Shown: positions 35,137 through 44,338 of the stretch, in pieces
Layout of the letters: every line of letters begins with the position of its first letter
How positions within the stretch are numbered: the first letter of the stretch is position 1
DNA from: Oceanospirillum sp048268485
GTDB lineage: Bacteria > Pseudomonadota > Gammaproteobacteria > Pseudomonadales > Halomonadaceae
DNA: 64,000 nucleotides
Assembly (NCBI GenBank): GCA_048268485.1
Contig: JBLWVL010000005.1
Location: 62,001 to 126,000 of the forward strand
Direction: 5' to 3'
The notes under the pieces: model-generated
Told to the model about the DNA's origin: nothing
Database searches by the model: none
What the model saw: only the letters and a program-made list of their open reading frames with translations
Made by a program: the position numbers and the translations under genes

Positions 35137-35898
35137 ATGACTGAATCTGAAACGGCAACTAAAATATGGCTGATTATCCCTGCTGCGGGCGTAGGTTCCC
35201 GAATGCAGGCGGATCGCCCTAAACAGTACCTGCCCTTAAATGGCCGGCCTATTATCGAGCATACCCTTGAGCGTCTGGCGAGGGCTTTACCTCAGGCGGA
35301 GTGTGTGATCTGCCTGAGTCCGGACGACCCCTACTGGCCGACAGTTCAAAGGCCAGAGGGCATGACTCTGCATGAAGCCCCTGGTGGTAAAGAGCGGGCG
35401 GATTCGGTGCTTAACGGCCTGAAAATGATTGCCAGCCAAGCTTCTGAAAACGATTGGGTCTTAGTACACGATGTGGCTCGCCCTTGTGTGAGGGCAAGTG
35501 ATATTGCAGATTTGGTGACGGGCCTTAAAGACTCGGATATTGGTGGCATCCTTGCACTGCCGGTGGCGGATACTATGAAGCTGAGTCACCCGGATGGCTC
35601 TATCTCTGAAACCGTTGATCGCACGGCACTCTGGCATGCGCTGACCCCTCAAATGTTCCGCTTTGGCAGACTGTATCTGGCCCTGGAAGATGGCCTGGCT
35701 GCAGGTGCGACGATCACTGACGAAGCTTCCGCGCTGGAATGGCTGGGGTTCTGCCCACAGCTGATTACCGGTCACAGAGATAATATCAAGGTGACCCACC
35801 CTGATGATCTGGCTTTTGCCGAACTCTTTATCCGGGCTCAACAGGAGCAGAGCAAAACTGATTGCAGCGAAGTAAGTCAGGCTGGATTAGCCCCGTAG
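35137..35898 (+). CDS. ispD: 2-C-methyl-D-erythritol 4-phosphate cytidylyltransferase
   Basis: IspD attaches CMP from CTP to MEP in the isoprenoid pathway. The 253 residues start with the nucleotide-binding PAAGVGSRMQADRPKQYLPL segment and contain VHDVARPCV and TDEASALEW. It precedes ispF, the usual partner, which starts 29 bases later, and follows ftsB by 24 bases, consistent with one transcript. Confidence 0.96.
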   Translation: MTESETATKIWLIIPAAGVGSRMQADRPKQYLPLNGRPIIEHTLERLARALPQAECVICLSPDDPYWPTVQRPEGMTLHEAPGGKERADSVLNGLKMIASQASENDWVLVHDVARPCVRASDIADLVTGLKDSDIGGILALPVADTMKLSHPDGSISETVDRTALWHALTPQMFRFGRLYLALEDGLAAGATITDEASALEWLGFCPQLITGHRDNIKVTHPDDLAFAELFIRAQQEQSKTDCSEVSQAGLAP

Positions 35899-35927
35899 TT
35901 TTATTTCTATTTATCCAAGGAGAGACC

Positions 35928-36404
35928 ATGCGAATCGGTCACGGTTTTGATGTACATAAGTTTGGCCCCGGAGATCATGTCGTTTTAGGTGGGGTGAGCA
36001 TTCCTTATGAACAGGGACTGTTGGCGCACTCTGATGGTGATGTGTTGATTCACGCCCTGTGTGATGCCCTTTTGGGGGCTGCCGGTTTAGGTGATATTGG
36101 CAAACACTTCCCGGATACCGAGCCTGAGTTTGAAGGTGCCGACAGCCGAAGTTTGCTGCGTCATGTGATGGCGTTACTTAATCAAGAAGGCTGGGTTGTC
36201 GGAAATATCGATAGCACACTCGTGGCCCAGGCTCCTAAGATGGCTCCGCATATTGCTGTGATGCGTAAGAATTTGGCCGAGGATCTGAGTGTTGATATAT
36301 CCGCTGTAAATGTTAAAGCAACGACGACAGAAAAGCTTGGCTTCACCGGCCGTAAAGAAGGTATTGCTGCTCATGCAGTAGCTCTGTTGCTGCCTGCATC
36401 TTAA
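35928..36404 (+). CDS. ispF: 2-C-methyl-D-erythritol 2,4-cyclodiphosphate synthase
   Basis: IspF cyclises CDP-ME 2-phosphate to MEcPP. The start at 35928 (MRIGHGFDVHKFG) has an excellent AAGGAGAG site; 158 residues is standard. Metal ligands are in GFDVHKFG (D8, H10), with HSDGDVLIHAL and the C-terminal TTTEKLGFTGRKEG. It forms homotrimers with a zinc at each interface. ispD and ispF are separate genes here, not fused. Confidence 0.97.
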   Translation: MRIGHGFDVHKFGPGDHVVLGGVSIPYEQGLLAHSDGDVLIHALCDALLGAAGLGDIGKHFPDTEPEFEGADSRSLLRHVMALLNQEGWVVGNIDSTLVAQAPKMAPHIAVMRKNLAEDLSVDISAVNVKATTTEKLGFTGRKEGIAAHAVALLLPAS

Positions 36405-36464
36405 GCCTGTTTTTACAGAATCTGGGGCATCAGCCCTTCTGAACTTTTTATTGGAACCGATTGA

Positions 36465-37601
36465 ATGTCTGAATCCTCTTCTGCACCTGCAAGCCACAGC
36501 AACTCTTATGACGAGGATATTTTGGTATGCCCGTTATCACTTGAGTTTCCTTATGCCTGGGGAGGCCCTGTAGCGACAGCGCAACTTCGGGCAGAGCCTG
36601 AAGATTTTCAGGTAGAGGAGATTCTGGGCTTTGAGCCGGAAGGCGAAGGAGAGCATCATTTCCTCTGGATTCGCAAACGTGGCAATAATACGGACTGGGT
36701 CGCACGCCAGCTGGCGCGTTTTGCCAATGTCGGTTTTAACGCGGTTTCCTACTCCGGTATGAAAGATCGTCATGCGGTCACCTTACAATGGTTCAGCGTG
36801 CATATTCCCGGCCTTGAATCGCCTGACTGGAATGAGTTCTGTATTGAGGGTGTTGAGATCCTGAAGGCGATCCGTCACCGCAAAAAACTTAAGCGTGGTG
36901 TTCATCGGGCCAACAAATTTGCTATTCGGCTGCGGGGGTTTGAAGGGGATCAGGCTGCAGCTGAAGTGCTGCTGGATAAGATCGCCATTCACGGCGTGCC
37001 GAACTATTTTGGCGAGCAGCGTTTTGGCCGAAACGGGAACAATCTGATTAAAGCAGTTGCCCGGGTTGAAGCGGGAGAGTCCCTGAAGCTTAGTAAGCGT
37101 GACAAAGATGGCCGTGCCATGATGCTGTCGGCCCTGCGTAGCTGGTTGTTCAATCGGGTGCTGACTGAGCGTATTGAGCAGGGTAACTGGCAAACCTGGC
37201 TGGAAGGCGATGTGGCCACTTTCTCTGGTAGTCGCAGTCAGTTTGCTATTGAGCTTGGTGATGCAGATGTCCAACAGCGGCTTCAGGATGGGGTTATTCA
37301 TCCAACAGGCCCCCTCTGGGGAGCAGGGGAGCCGAAAGTAACTGCGGTGGCCCGAGAGTTGGAAGCAGGTGTTGCCGGTCGTTATCCTCTGCTTGTGACA
37401 GGTATTGAAAGCTCTGGCCTGACTCCGGAGCGCCGTGCCCTGCGTCTGATACCAGAGCACCTGCACTGGGACTGGCAGCAGGAAAATAACCAGACTGATC
37501 TGGTACTGAGTTTCTTATTACCTGTTGGCACGTTTGCAACGTCTATGTTGCGTGAAGTTGCGCGCTGGGACGGTCATTTTACAGAAACTGATGATCGCTG
37601 A
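36465..37601 (+). CDS. truD: tRNA pseudouridine(13) synthase TruD
   Basis: TruD makes pseudouridine 13 in tRNA-Glu. The 378 residues include RAEPEDFQVEE, the catalytic aspartate D101 in YSGMKDRHA, and NYFGEQRFGRNGNN of the insertion domain. The first 30 residues are polar and poorly conserved, so a later start is possible although none has a better site. It lies in the conserved ispF-truD-surE-pcm order. Confidence 0.94.
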   Translation: MSESSSAPASHSNSYDEDILVCPLSLEFPYAWGGPVATAQLRAEPEDFQVEEILGFEPEGEGEHHFLWIRKRGNNTDWVARQLARFANVGFNAVSYSGMKDRHAVTLQWFSVHIPGLESPDWNEFCIEGVEILKAIRHRKKLKRGVHRANKFAIRLRGFEGDQAAAEVLLDKIAIHGVPNYFGEQRFGRNGNNLIKAVARVEAGESLKLSKRDKDGRAMMLSALRSWLFNRVLTERIEQGNWQTWLEGDVATFSGSRSQFAIELGDADVQQRLQDGVIHPTGPLWGAGEPKVTAVARELEAGVAGRYPLLVTGIESSGLTPERRALRLIPEHLHWDWQQENNQTDLVLSFLLPVGTFATSMLREVARWDGHFTETDDR

Positions 37602-37678
37602 GCCCGGCCAGAATAACGCCCGAATCAAGACAATACTGCACTGGCAAAAAACAGTACATAGATGAGGTCTATAACCTA

Positions 37679-38449
37679 ATGAAGTTACTGCTATCAAATG
37701 ATGATGGTGTTCGCGCTGAAGGCTTACGGGTTTTGGCGGAGCGCCTGCAGCGCGATGTAGACAAGGTTACCGTTGTTGCGCCGGACCGTGATCGCAGCGG
37801 TGCCAGTAATTCATTGACTTTGAGTCGCCCCCTTTGCCCGGAGACGATGGAGAGTGGGTTTCATAGCATTGATGGTACACCAACAGATTGTGTCTACATG
37901 GGGTTGTCCCAACTGTTTCAGTCTGAGGCTGATCTGGTTATCGCTGGTATTAATCACGGTGCAAACCTGGGGGATGATGTGCTTTATTCCGGTACTGTTG
38001 CTGCAGCCACCGAAGGTCGCTTTTTAGGAGTACCTTCGATTGCTGTTTCTCTGGCTGGAAAAAAACACTTCGCAACAGCTGCAGAGTTCGTGGCCCGATT
38101 GTTAGGCGGTTACCACACCCTGGATTTACCCGAGGGAAGTATCCTTAATATTAACGTACCTGATCTTCCCTATGATCAGGTTAAGGGTATTCGCCTGACC
38201 CGCCTAGGAAAGCGCCATCCCGCTGGTGAGCCTGTGCCTGTTTGTGATCCAAGAGGCCGGCAAAGGTATTGGATTCCAGCAGCAGGAGGGACTCGCGATG
38301 CCGGGCCAGATACTGATTTTTATGCGGTTGCCAAGGGGTATATTAGCATCACGCCCCTGCACGTGGATCTGACTCAGGATCGTGCCAGAAAGAATCTGGC
38401 GAACTGGCTTTCATCCGTCAGTTCAGCAACTGAGCTGGTGGCAGATTGA
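37679..38449 (+). CDS. surE: 5'/3'-nucleotidase SurE
   Basis: SurE is a stationary-phase-linked metal-dependent nucleotidase that also hydrolyses polyphosphate and nucleoside monophosphates. The 256 residues show LLLSNDDGVRAEGL (D8 and D9 bind metal), APDRDRSGASNSLTL, and GINHGANLGDDVLYSGTVA. It precedes pcm by 9 bases to the pcm ATG; surE and pcm are survival genes commonly cotranscribed before rpoS. Confidence 0.96.
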   Translation: MKLLLSNDDGVRAEGLRVLAERLQRDVDKVTVVAPDRDRSGASNSLTLSRPLCPETMESGFHSIDGTPTDCVYMGLSQLFQSEADLVIAGINHGANLGDDVLYSGTVAAATEGRFLGVPSIAVSLAGKKHFATAAEFVARLLGGYHTLDLPEGSILNINVPDLPYDQVKGIRLTRLGKRHPAGEPVPVCDPRGRQRYWIPAAGGTRDAGPDTDFYAVAKGYISITPLHVDLTQDRARKNLANWLSSVSSATELVAD

Positions 38450-38458
38450 GGAACCTTG

Positions 38459-39157
38459 ATGACAGATTATAGAGTGACAGAGGGTCAGGCCAACAGCCCG
38501 TGGAATCTTAAGGGTATTGGGATGACCTCCCAGAGAACCCGAAATCGGATGATAGAGCGTTTGCAGGAGCAGGGCATTGAGAATGAAGAGTTGCTAACTC
38601 TGATGGCGCGAGTGCCCCGTCATATATTTCTTGATGAAGCCCTGTCTCATCGTGCATATGAGGATATTTCCCTACCGATAGGTTATCAGCAGACGTTGTC
38701 ACAACCCTGGGTTGTCGCCCGTATGACGGAGTTGCTGCTGGATATGCCTGAGCGCCCGGACAAAGTGCTGGAGATAGGTACAGGCTCTGGTTATCAGACC
38801 GCTATTCTGGCTTCACTTTTTAAGCAGGTGATCAGCCTTGAACGTATTAGTGGTTTTCAGCCAAAAGCGAAGGAACGGTTTCAGGCATTGGAGCTGTCCA
38901 ATATCGAGTTGCACCATGCCGATGGCTATGAAGGCTGGAATGAAAAAGCTCCTTTTGATGCCATTCTGGTTACGGCTGCACCGGCATCTGTACCTGCAAC
39001 GCTGGTCGCCCAACTGAGTGAAACCGGCGTTATGATATTGCCGGTAGGAGAAGGCGAAGAGCAGTCTCTGACACGTGTGACACGGAATGAATCCGGTCAT
39101 ACCTGTGATGTTATTGCACCGGTACATTTCGTGCCGCTGCAGCAAGGTGTTGTTTAA
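38459..39157 (+). CDS. pcm: Protein-L-isoaspartate O-methyltransferase
   Basis: Pcm methylates isoaspartyl residues to start repair of aged proteins. I choose ATG 38459, directly after a TGAGGA site that overlaps the surE stop, which gives 232 residues. Many relatives start at the internal MTSQRTRNRMIERL (38522), giving 211. The motif order is PRHIFLDEAL, the SAM-binding LEIGTGSGYQTAIL, and a downstream DAILVTAAP. It is next to surE. Confidence 0.94.
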   Translation: MTDYRVTEGQANSPWNLKGIGMTSQRTRNRMIERLQEQGIENEELLTLMARVPRHIFLDEALSHRAYEDISLPIGYQQTLSQPWVVARMTELLLDMPERPDKVLEIGTGSGYQTAILASLFKQVISLERISGFQPKAKERFQALELSNIELHHADGYEGWNEKAPFDAILVTAAPASVPATLVAQLSETGVMILPVGEGEEQSLTRVTRNESGHTCDVIAPVHFVPLQQGVV

Positions 39158-39200
39158 CGTATCTCGTGAACCGCTTGTTTTTGTATAGGGAGTATCCTGA

Positions 39201-40217
39201 TTGAACACGTCTAAGCCATCCGATCCAAACCAGACTCACCCAGACCAGCCTCAGCCCGAGCAATCAAAGGATGGGAGTTATCAGCATCCTCACGTGGCAA
39301 AACATCAGTACGGTATCCGGGTTTTCTTTAAAGGTATGGCGATGGGCGCAGCCGATGCGGTTCCAGGTGTTTCCGGCGGCACTGTTGCGTTTATTACCGG
39401 TATCTACGAACAGCTGATCGATTCGATTCGTAGTATTAATCCCGGTTTGCTACTGATCTGGCGTAAAGAGGGCTTTAAAGGGGTATGGCAAAAAATAGAT
39501 GGCAATTTTTTGCTGAATCTTATAGCCGGCATTCTCAGTAGTATTTTGTTGTTGGCGCATATGATCAGTTATCTGCTGGAAGAGCAGCCGGTGCTGCTGT
39601 CAGCTTTTTTCTTTGGGTTGGTGTGTGCATCAGTCCTGAGTATTTACAGCGAAATTAAAGATCGCAGCTGGCGGACTACTCTTGCTTTGTTGGTTGGCGT
39701 TATTCTTATGATGCTAATTAATCAGCTGATGCCAACACTTGATGTGGGGAATCCACTGCATGTCTTTATTGCGGGAGCTATTGCGATTTGCGCCATGATT
39801 TTGCCGGGAATATCCGGCAGCTTTCTGCTGCTGATCATGGGGATTTATGGTGGGTTAATGCACGCTGCGAAGAATCTGGAGTTGATCACTCTGCTCTGGT
39901 TTGTGAGTGGCTGTATTGCTGGTATTCTGAGTTTTTCTCAGGTTTTGAGCTGGTTGTTCCATCAATTCCGCCAGATTACCTTGGCACTTTTGACCGGTGT
40001 TCTGATTGGTTCTCTGTCACAGATCTGGCCATGGCGTCAGGTGGTTTCTTATAAAATTGACAGTCATGGCCGGGCGGCACCAATTACTCATGACAATCTT
40101 TTACCCTCTGCCTATGAGCAGCTGACCGACATGGACCCTCAAATGGTGCCGGCGCTGATTCTTATGATTCTTGGGTTTGGGCTGGTTTGGTTTTTTTATC
40201 GGCAAACGGATAAATAA
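39201..40217 (+). CDS. DUF368 membrane protein (PopT-type undecaprenyl phosphate translocase candidate)
   Basis: The 338-residue protein has a 35-residue polar N terminus, then the DUF368 signature KGMAMGAADAVPGVSGGTVAFI and about eight to ten membrane helices. A second inverted signature, AMILPGISGSFLLLIMGIYG, lies near 195-215. DUF368 proteins (PopT) were recently shown to recycle undecaprenyl phosphate across the membrane, so this protein probably shares that role by family membership. The start is a TTG at 39201 with an AGGGAG site 8 bases before; no upstream ATG is in frame. It stands between pcm and rpoS, where nlpD is expected. Confidence 0.85.
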   Translation: MNTSKPSDPNQTHPDQPQPEQSKDGSYQHPHVAKHQYGIRVFFKGMAMGAADAVPGVSGGTVAFITGIYEQLIDSIRSINPGLLLIWRKEGFKGVWQKIDGNFLLNLIAGILSSILLLAHMISYLLEEQPVLLSAFFFGLVCASVLSIYSEIKDRSWRTTLALLVGVILMMLINQLMPTLDVGNPLHVFIAGAIAICAMILPGISGSFLLLIMGIYGGLMHAAKNLELITLLWFVSGCIAGILSFSQVLSWLFHQFRQITLALLTGVLIGSLSQIWPWRQVVSYKIDSHGRAAPITHDNLLPSAYEQLTDMDPQMVPALILMILGFGLVWFFYRQTDK

Positions 40218-40714
40218 ATTAATCAATTGATGTGTTTTGTTTGTTTCCGTATGTTACTGATCTCCAAGGCTGTTTGATATTTATTCAGGCAGCTTATCTC
40301 CCTTCTGTGAAAATTTTTCATCACCGTTTTTTGAAAGAGTTTAAAAAACAGTTGCAGGCCCTACCACGAAAGATATAGCGTCTTAAGTGTGGGTTTGCTG
40401 ATGACTTACCTGATAATCTGCAAACTAAAAAATAATTTGATCTGGCTGGATTGATATAAATCCTTATAAATCAACTAGTTGGAAATACTCAGGACCTTTG
40501 CATACTGCTTAGTGTGGTTTGCATCAAAACTCATCATCTGCCGAGCGCATATGCTCAAGTAAGGAAGCAAAGGCCAATTTGGTCGGTTGTGATAGAAGTT
40601 AGTACAGTGGAAGTAGAGCAGTCACAACACCCAGTCACAGGCCTGTATTGATAAAAATAATAGTGAATAGGCTTTTTCCGAAAAGACTTCACTACGGGAC
40701 ATGGGAATACTGCT
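40218..40714. promoter_or_regulatory. Long rpoS upstream region, no nlpD
   Basis: These 497 bases contain no convincing gene on either strand. In Escherichia and Pseudomonas the rpoS promoter lies in nlpD, about 0.5 kb upstream of rpoS; here the same distance is non-coding. I see short inverted repeats (GTTTGC at 40393 with GCAAAC at 40420; CTTTTTCCGAAAAG near 40672) that may belong to a structured leader, but no confident promoter. Confidence 0.45.
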
Positions 40715-41692
40715 ATGACGATTTTAAGCCATGAGTTTGCAACAGAAGAAAATGCTGTAATGACCGGTGCGGCAACTCACTCAGAAACCTTAGCGGCAGA
40801 AAAACAAGCTGAAGTGGATTTTGAGCGAGCATTGGAGCGGGAAGTAAAAGCTGAAAAAAGCCTGGATGCGACCCAGTTATATCTGAATGAGATCGGGTTC
40901 TCTCCGCTTCTTTCCCCTGATGAAGAGGTCTATTTTGGCCGTCTTGCCCGCAAAGGCGATGAGGCTGGTCGTCGTCGTATGATTGAGAGTAATCTTCGTT
41001 TGGTCGTAAAGATTGCTCGCCGGTATCTTAACCGGGGCTTATCTCTGTTAGACCTTATTGAAGAGGGCAATCTTGGCCTGATCAGGGCTGTAGAAAAGTT
41101 TGACCCTGAGAGGGGCTTCCGGTTTTCCACATATGCGACCTGGTGGATTCGTCAGACCATTGAGCGTGGACTGATGAACCAGACCCGAACTATTCGATTA
41201 CCCATTCATGTGGTTAAAGAGCTTAACGTTTATTTAAGAGCCGCACGTGAACTGACGCAGAAACTGGACCATGAAGCAACGGCTGAAGATATTGCAGTGG
41301 CTTTAGATCGCCCGGTGGAAGCTGTGGAGAAAATGCTGGGGCTGAACGAGCGGGTCACATCGATGGACTATCCTGTGGGGGGGGATATGGATAAGCCATT
41401 GGTTGAAACGATTGCTGATGAGGAGGATATGGACCCTGCCAGTATGCTGCAGAAAGATGACTTTACCCAGCATATGGATGTTTGGTTGTCTGAGCTGACT
41501 GAGAAACAGTCTGAGGTCGTCGTTCGCCGTTTCGGGTTGCATGGCTACGAGCCTTCCACGCTTGAGCAGGTAGGAGAAGAGATTGGTTTAACACGGGAGC
41601 GTGTTCGTCAGATTCAGGTTGAAGCTCTACGTCGCTTGCGTCGTATGATGGAAAAGCAAGGGATATCAATTGAGTTCGTTTTTGCCGATTAA
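40715..41692 (+). CDS. rpoS: RNA polymerase sigma factor RpoS (sigma-38)
   Basis: RpoS directs general stress and stationary-phase transcription. The 325 residues lack the long sigma-70 N-terminal region 1.1 and show region 1.2 (DATQLYLNEIGFSPLLSPDE), region 2 (NLRLVVKIARRYLNRGLSLL, then STYATWWIRQTIERGLMNQ), region 3 and region 4 with EQVGEEIGLTRERVRQIQVE. The closeness to surE and pcm supports RpoS rather than RpoD or RpoH. It has a long untranslated upstream region, which could allow translational control. Confidence 0.95.
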   Translation: MTILSHEFATEENAVMTGAATHSETLAAEKQAEVDFERALEREVKAEKSLDATQLYLNEIGFSPLLSPDEEVYFGRLARKGDEAGRRRMIESNLRLVVKIARRYLNRGLSLLDLIEEGNLGLIRAVEKFDPERGFRFSTYATWWIRQTIERGLMNQTRTIRLPIHVVKELNVYLRAARELTQKLDHEATAEDIAVALDRPVEAVEKMLGLNERVTSMDYPVGGDMDKPLVETIADEEDMDPASMLQKDDFTQHMDVWLSELTEKQSEVVVRRFGLHGYEPSTLEQVGEEIGLTRERVRQIQVEALRRLRRMMEKQGISIEFVFAD

Positions 41693-41713
41693 CGACTTCT
41701 GTCGTGCGATGAT

Positions 41714-41769
41714 TCCGGAAAAGCTGTGGTTTGAAATGAGACTAATAATTTCACTATGGCTTTTCCGGA
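41714..41769 (+). repeat. Long inverted repeat after rpoS
   Basis: TCCGGAAAAGC (41714-41724) and GCTTTTCCGGA (41759-41769) are perfect 11-bp arms; the interior can extend the pairing (GAAAT with ATTTC). It lies 22 bases after the rpoS stop. The T-run is poor, so it is a possible terminator or 3'-end stabiliser. Confidence 0.55.
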
Positions 41770-41938
41770 TGATGGTTTTGGAATGTGAGACGTGTGAGTT
41801 TCATTGATCGGAGTCTAACTTTTATCTCATTTACATAGATAACTCGGTTTTGTAGTAATTCTGTCATTTTTCATTGGTGTAATTGTTTGTAATAAACAGA
41901 GGTGTTCCCCCGCACGCCTTACCGGAGATGACTGTTCC

Positions 41939-43747
41939 ATGCACCATACTTCCGAACTGGCCGAGATTATTGAAAGTCAGAATATCAACACTCTTTTTCA
42001 ACCCATCATTGGCTCCCGTGGCGAATCTGTTTTTGCATATGAAGCCCTGAGCCGAGGCCCATCTGATAGCTACCTTTGCAGCCCCGTGCGTCTTTTTGAA
42101 GAGGCCAAGCAGCAACATCAGCTCTTTGCACTGGAGAGTATCTGTCGACGTCGGGCCATTGAAAACTTTACCCGCCAACAGCTTCCGGGAAAGCTATTTC
42201 TCAATGTGACACCCGAGACGCTTTTACAGCCGGACCATCAAAAAGGCTTAACATTAGACCTCCTGAATAACTATGGTTTACGGCCGGACCAGGTTGTTAT
42301 TGAAATTACTGAACATTCTCCGACCTATGACTATGAGCTAATGCGCTGTGCCGTTCGACACTATCAGGGAGAGGGGTTTTCCATCGCTCTGGATGATTTG
42401 GGTGCCGGTTACTCCAGTTTACGACTTTGGTCAGAGCTGCAACCCGAGTATGTGAAAATTGACCGGCATTTTGTGTCGGGTATTGAAAATGACAAAGTGA
42501 AACGGGATTTTGTCCGCTCCATTCTTGAAATAGCCCGTGCCGTTAACAGCCAGGTTGTGGCAGAAGGTATAGAAACCCGCCAGGAGTTTGATGTACTTAC
42601 AGATATTGGCGTAGATTTTTTTCAGGGATATTATTTTGCCCGGCCGCACCCCAGCCCAATCAGGAATGTTGCTCGACCAGCCCGGATGGTTTTGATGCAA
42701 AGCAAGGAGAGCAGAGGCATGTATAAGGATGATGGACATATTAGTCGCTTGAAACTGGATATTCCTCCAGTGGGGCCTGAGACATTAGTTGAAGATGTAG
42801 TGGATATCTTTGAGCAGAATGAACATTGGTTTTCTGTGCCTGTAGTGTCTGCTGGGGTTCCGGTGGGGATCATTATGCGCTCGCGGCTTTTACAGAAGCT
42901 TAGTAAAGCTTTTGGTCGTGACCTGTACAGTAAGAGGCCCGTCAGTCAGATTCTGGACCAGACATTTATGTCTGTTGAGCACCATATGCGTTTAGAAACG
43001 GTCAGTCAGTTGGTAACACAAAGAAATCGTCAGCAACTGGAAGAAGACTTTATTATTACCAAAGATGGCTATTATTACGGTATTGGGCAGGTCATTGATC
43101 TGCTGAAAAAGATCACAGAGCGGCAGCTGAAAAGCGCGCAAAGCTCGAATCCGCTGACAGGATTACCGGGGAATGTACTGATCCAGGAGCGAATAGAACA
43201 GCTGATTGCCAGTCAGACACCTTTTGTTATCTGTTATTTCGATCTGGATAACTTCAAAGCCTACAATGATCAGTACGGCTATGCCAAAGGTGATGAGATC
43301 CTGCTAAGTGTGTCGCAGCTCCTGAAAAAGCACTGCCATTCACAGAGGGACTTTATCGGGCATGTGGGAGGGGATGATTATGTTGCTATTTTTCAAAGCT
43401 CGAACTGGCAAAGCCATGTTCAGGCGATTTTAAAAGAATTTAGCTGGCACCGGAGTGCTTTTTATAGCCCGGATCATTTGAGTGACGGCGGTATCTGGGC
43501 CGAAGACCGCTTTGGTGAAAAGCGGTTTTTCGACCTGATGAGTATCTCCGTAGCTGCGATTGACTCAGAGTCAGCAGATTTCAGTTCGGCTAAAGAGATC
43601 GCCGGGCAGCTTAGTCATATTAAGCATGAAGCTAAACATGCTAAAGGTAATAGCCTGGTTGCGCAGCTGGCGGGTTCTGTTGTGAGTTTATTCTCAGAGT
43701 CAGATGAAAGTGCTGTCAAGTGCCCGGTAGGTGGAGGGGTGTCATAA
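41939..43747 (+). CDS. EAL-CBS-GGDEF c-di-GMP phosphodiesterase/sensor
   Basis: This 602-residue cytoplasmic protein has the inverted order EAL (about 10-240), paired CBS domains (about 265-395) and GGDEF (about 400-560). The EAL domain keeps every catalytic residue I can check: E35 in EALSR, N89, E122, D152-D153 in DDLGAGYSS, K173 and D175 in KIDRHF, E209 and Q229. The GGDEF motif is GGDDY at 477-481, so cyclase activity is doubtful. It is therefore probably a c-di-GMP hydrolase whose CBS or GGDEF domain senses a nucleotide. It has no membrane segment. It follows rpoS on the same strand after 246 bases with an inverted repeat between. Confidence 0.9.
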   Translation: MHHTSELAEIIESQNINTLFQPIIGSRGESVFAYEALSRGPSDSYLCSPVRLFEEAKQQHQLFALESICRRRAIENFTRQQLPGKLFLNVTPETLLQPDHQKGLTLDLLNNYGLRPDQVVIEITEHSPTYDYELMRCAVRHYQGEGFSIALDDLGAGYSSLRLWSELQPEYVKIDRHFVSGIENDKVKRDFVRSILEIARAVNSQVVAEGIETRQEFDVLTDIGVDFFQGYYFARPHPSPIRNVARPARMVLMQSKESRGMYKDDGHISRLKLDIPPVGPETLVEDVVDIFEQNEHWFSVPVVSAGVPVGIIMRSRLLQKLSKAFGRDLYSKRPVSQILDQTFMSVEHHMRLETVSQLVTQRNRQQLEEDFIITKDGYYYGIGQVIDLLKKITERQLKSAQSSNPLTGLPGNVLIQERIEQLIASQTPFVICYFDLDNFKAYNDQYGYAKGDEILLSVSQLLKKHCHSQRDFIGHVGGDDYVAIFQSSNWQSHVQAILKEFSWHRSAFYSPDHLSDGGIWAEDRFGEKRFFDLMSISVAAIDSESADFSSAKEIAGQLSHIKHEAKHAKGNSLVAQLAGSVVSLFSESDESAVKCPVGGGVS

Positions 43748-43864
43748 ATCTGTCATTAAAATATTGCGATACTGTCTTTTAGCTTGTGTATAACAGTTAT
43801 TACAGAAAGCAAAAATGATAGATTGGTAAAAAGCCAATCGCGAGTAAGATATGATAATGAGATA

Positions 43865-44161
43865 ATGACTATGAAAATGACAGAACTTCACCATCACTTG
43901 CAGCAGCATCCGGCAACCGATATTCAGATCCAGTCTCATCACGAAGGTGTTTATTTCACTGTGGAGATCTCTCACAACGAAGAGACTCATCGCCTTCATG
44001 GACAGAAAGGTAAGCCTCTGGTATTCCGTGATGAAGAAACTGCCCGCGACATGCTGCAACAATTGGGTATTCAGCAGGTAAAATCCCGCCGTATTCTTTC
44101 CCGCCTCTCTGCACTGGCTCAGCCGGTATTGAATCAGGGTTGGCGTTCTCAGATCGCCTGA
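43865..44161 (+). CDS. Small DUF6482-like protein
   Basis: The 98-residue product (start MTMKMTELHHHLQQH) has the pattern of DUF6482 proteins known from pseudomonads: an N-terminal helix, then GVYFTVEISHNEETHRLHG, and KPLVFRDEETARDMLQQLG; the function of this family is unknown. Several in-frame ATGs (43865, 43871, 43877) are possible and none has a strong ribosome site. It sits between the EAL-CBS-GGDEF gene and hemH. An overlapping reverse-strand frame of 147 codons is a shadow. The family assignment is from memory of the sequence pattern. Confidence 0.65.
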   Translation: MTMKMTELHHHLQQHPATDIQIQSHHEGVYFTVEISHNEETHRLHGQKGKPLVFRDEETARDMLQQLGIQQVKSRRILSRLSALAQPVLNQGWRSQIA

Positions 44162-44338
44162 TCTGCCTGTGACCTCAGCCGACAACAGCGTTGGCAGAAA
44201 ATAATTTCAGGTATTTTTTTTTATTCTTCAGGACACGTTATCATAGCAACACCGTATAAGAGCCTCAGATACTGAGCTGCGTTCATTCAGAACGGGAATG
44301 TTCAGACCGGGTTGATGTGTTGTAAACAGGGAATAACG

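Noticed and set aside
40218..40714. Remnant of nlpD before rpoS
   Set aside because: I looked for lysin-motif or peptidase M23-like sequence in all frames and saw none, so I do not call a pseudogene.
43742..44185. 147-codon reverse-strand frame over the DUF6482-like gene
   Set aside because: The forward frame shows a coherent small-protein pattern and the same direction as neighbours; the reverse product looks random.
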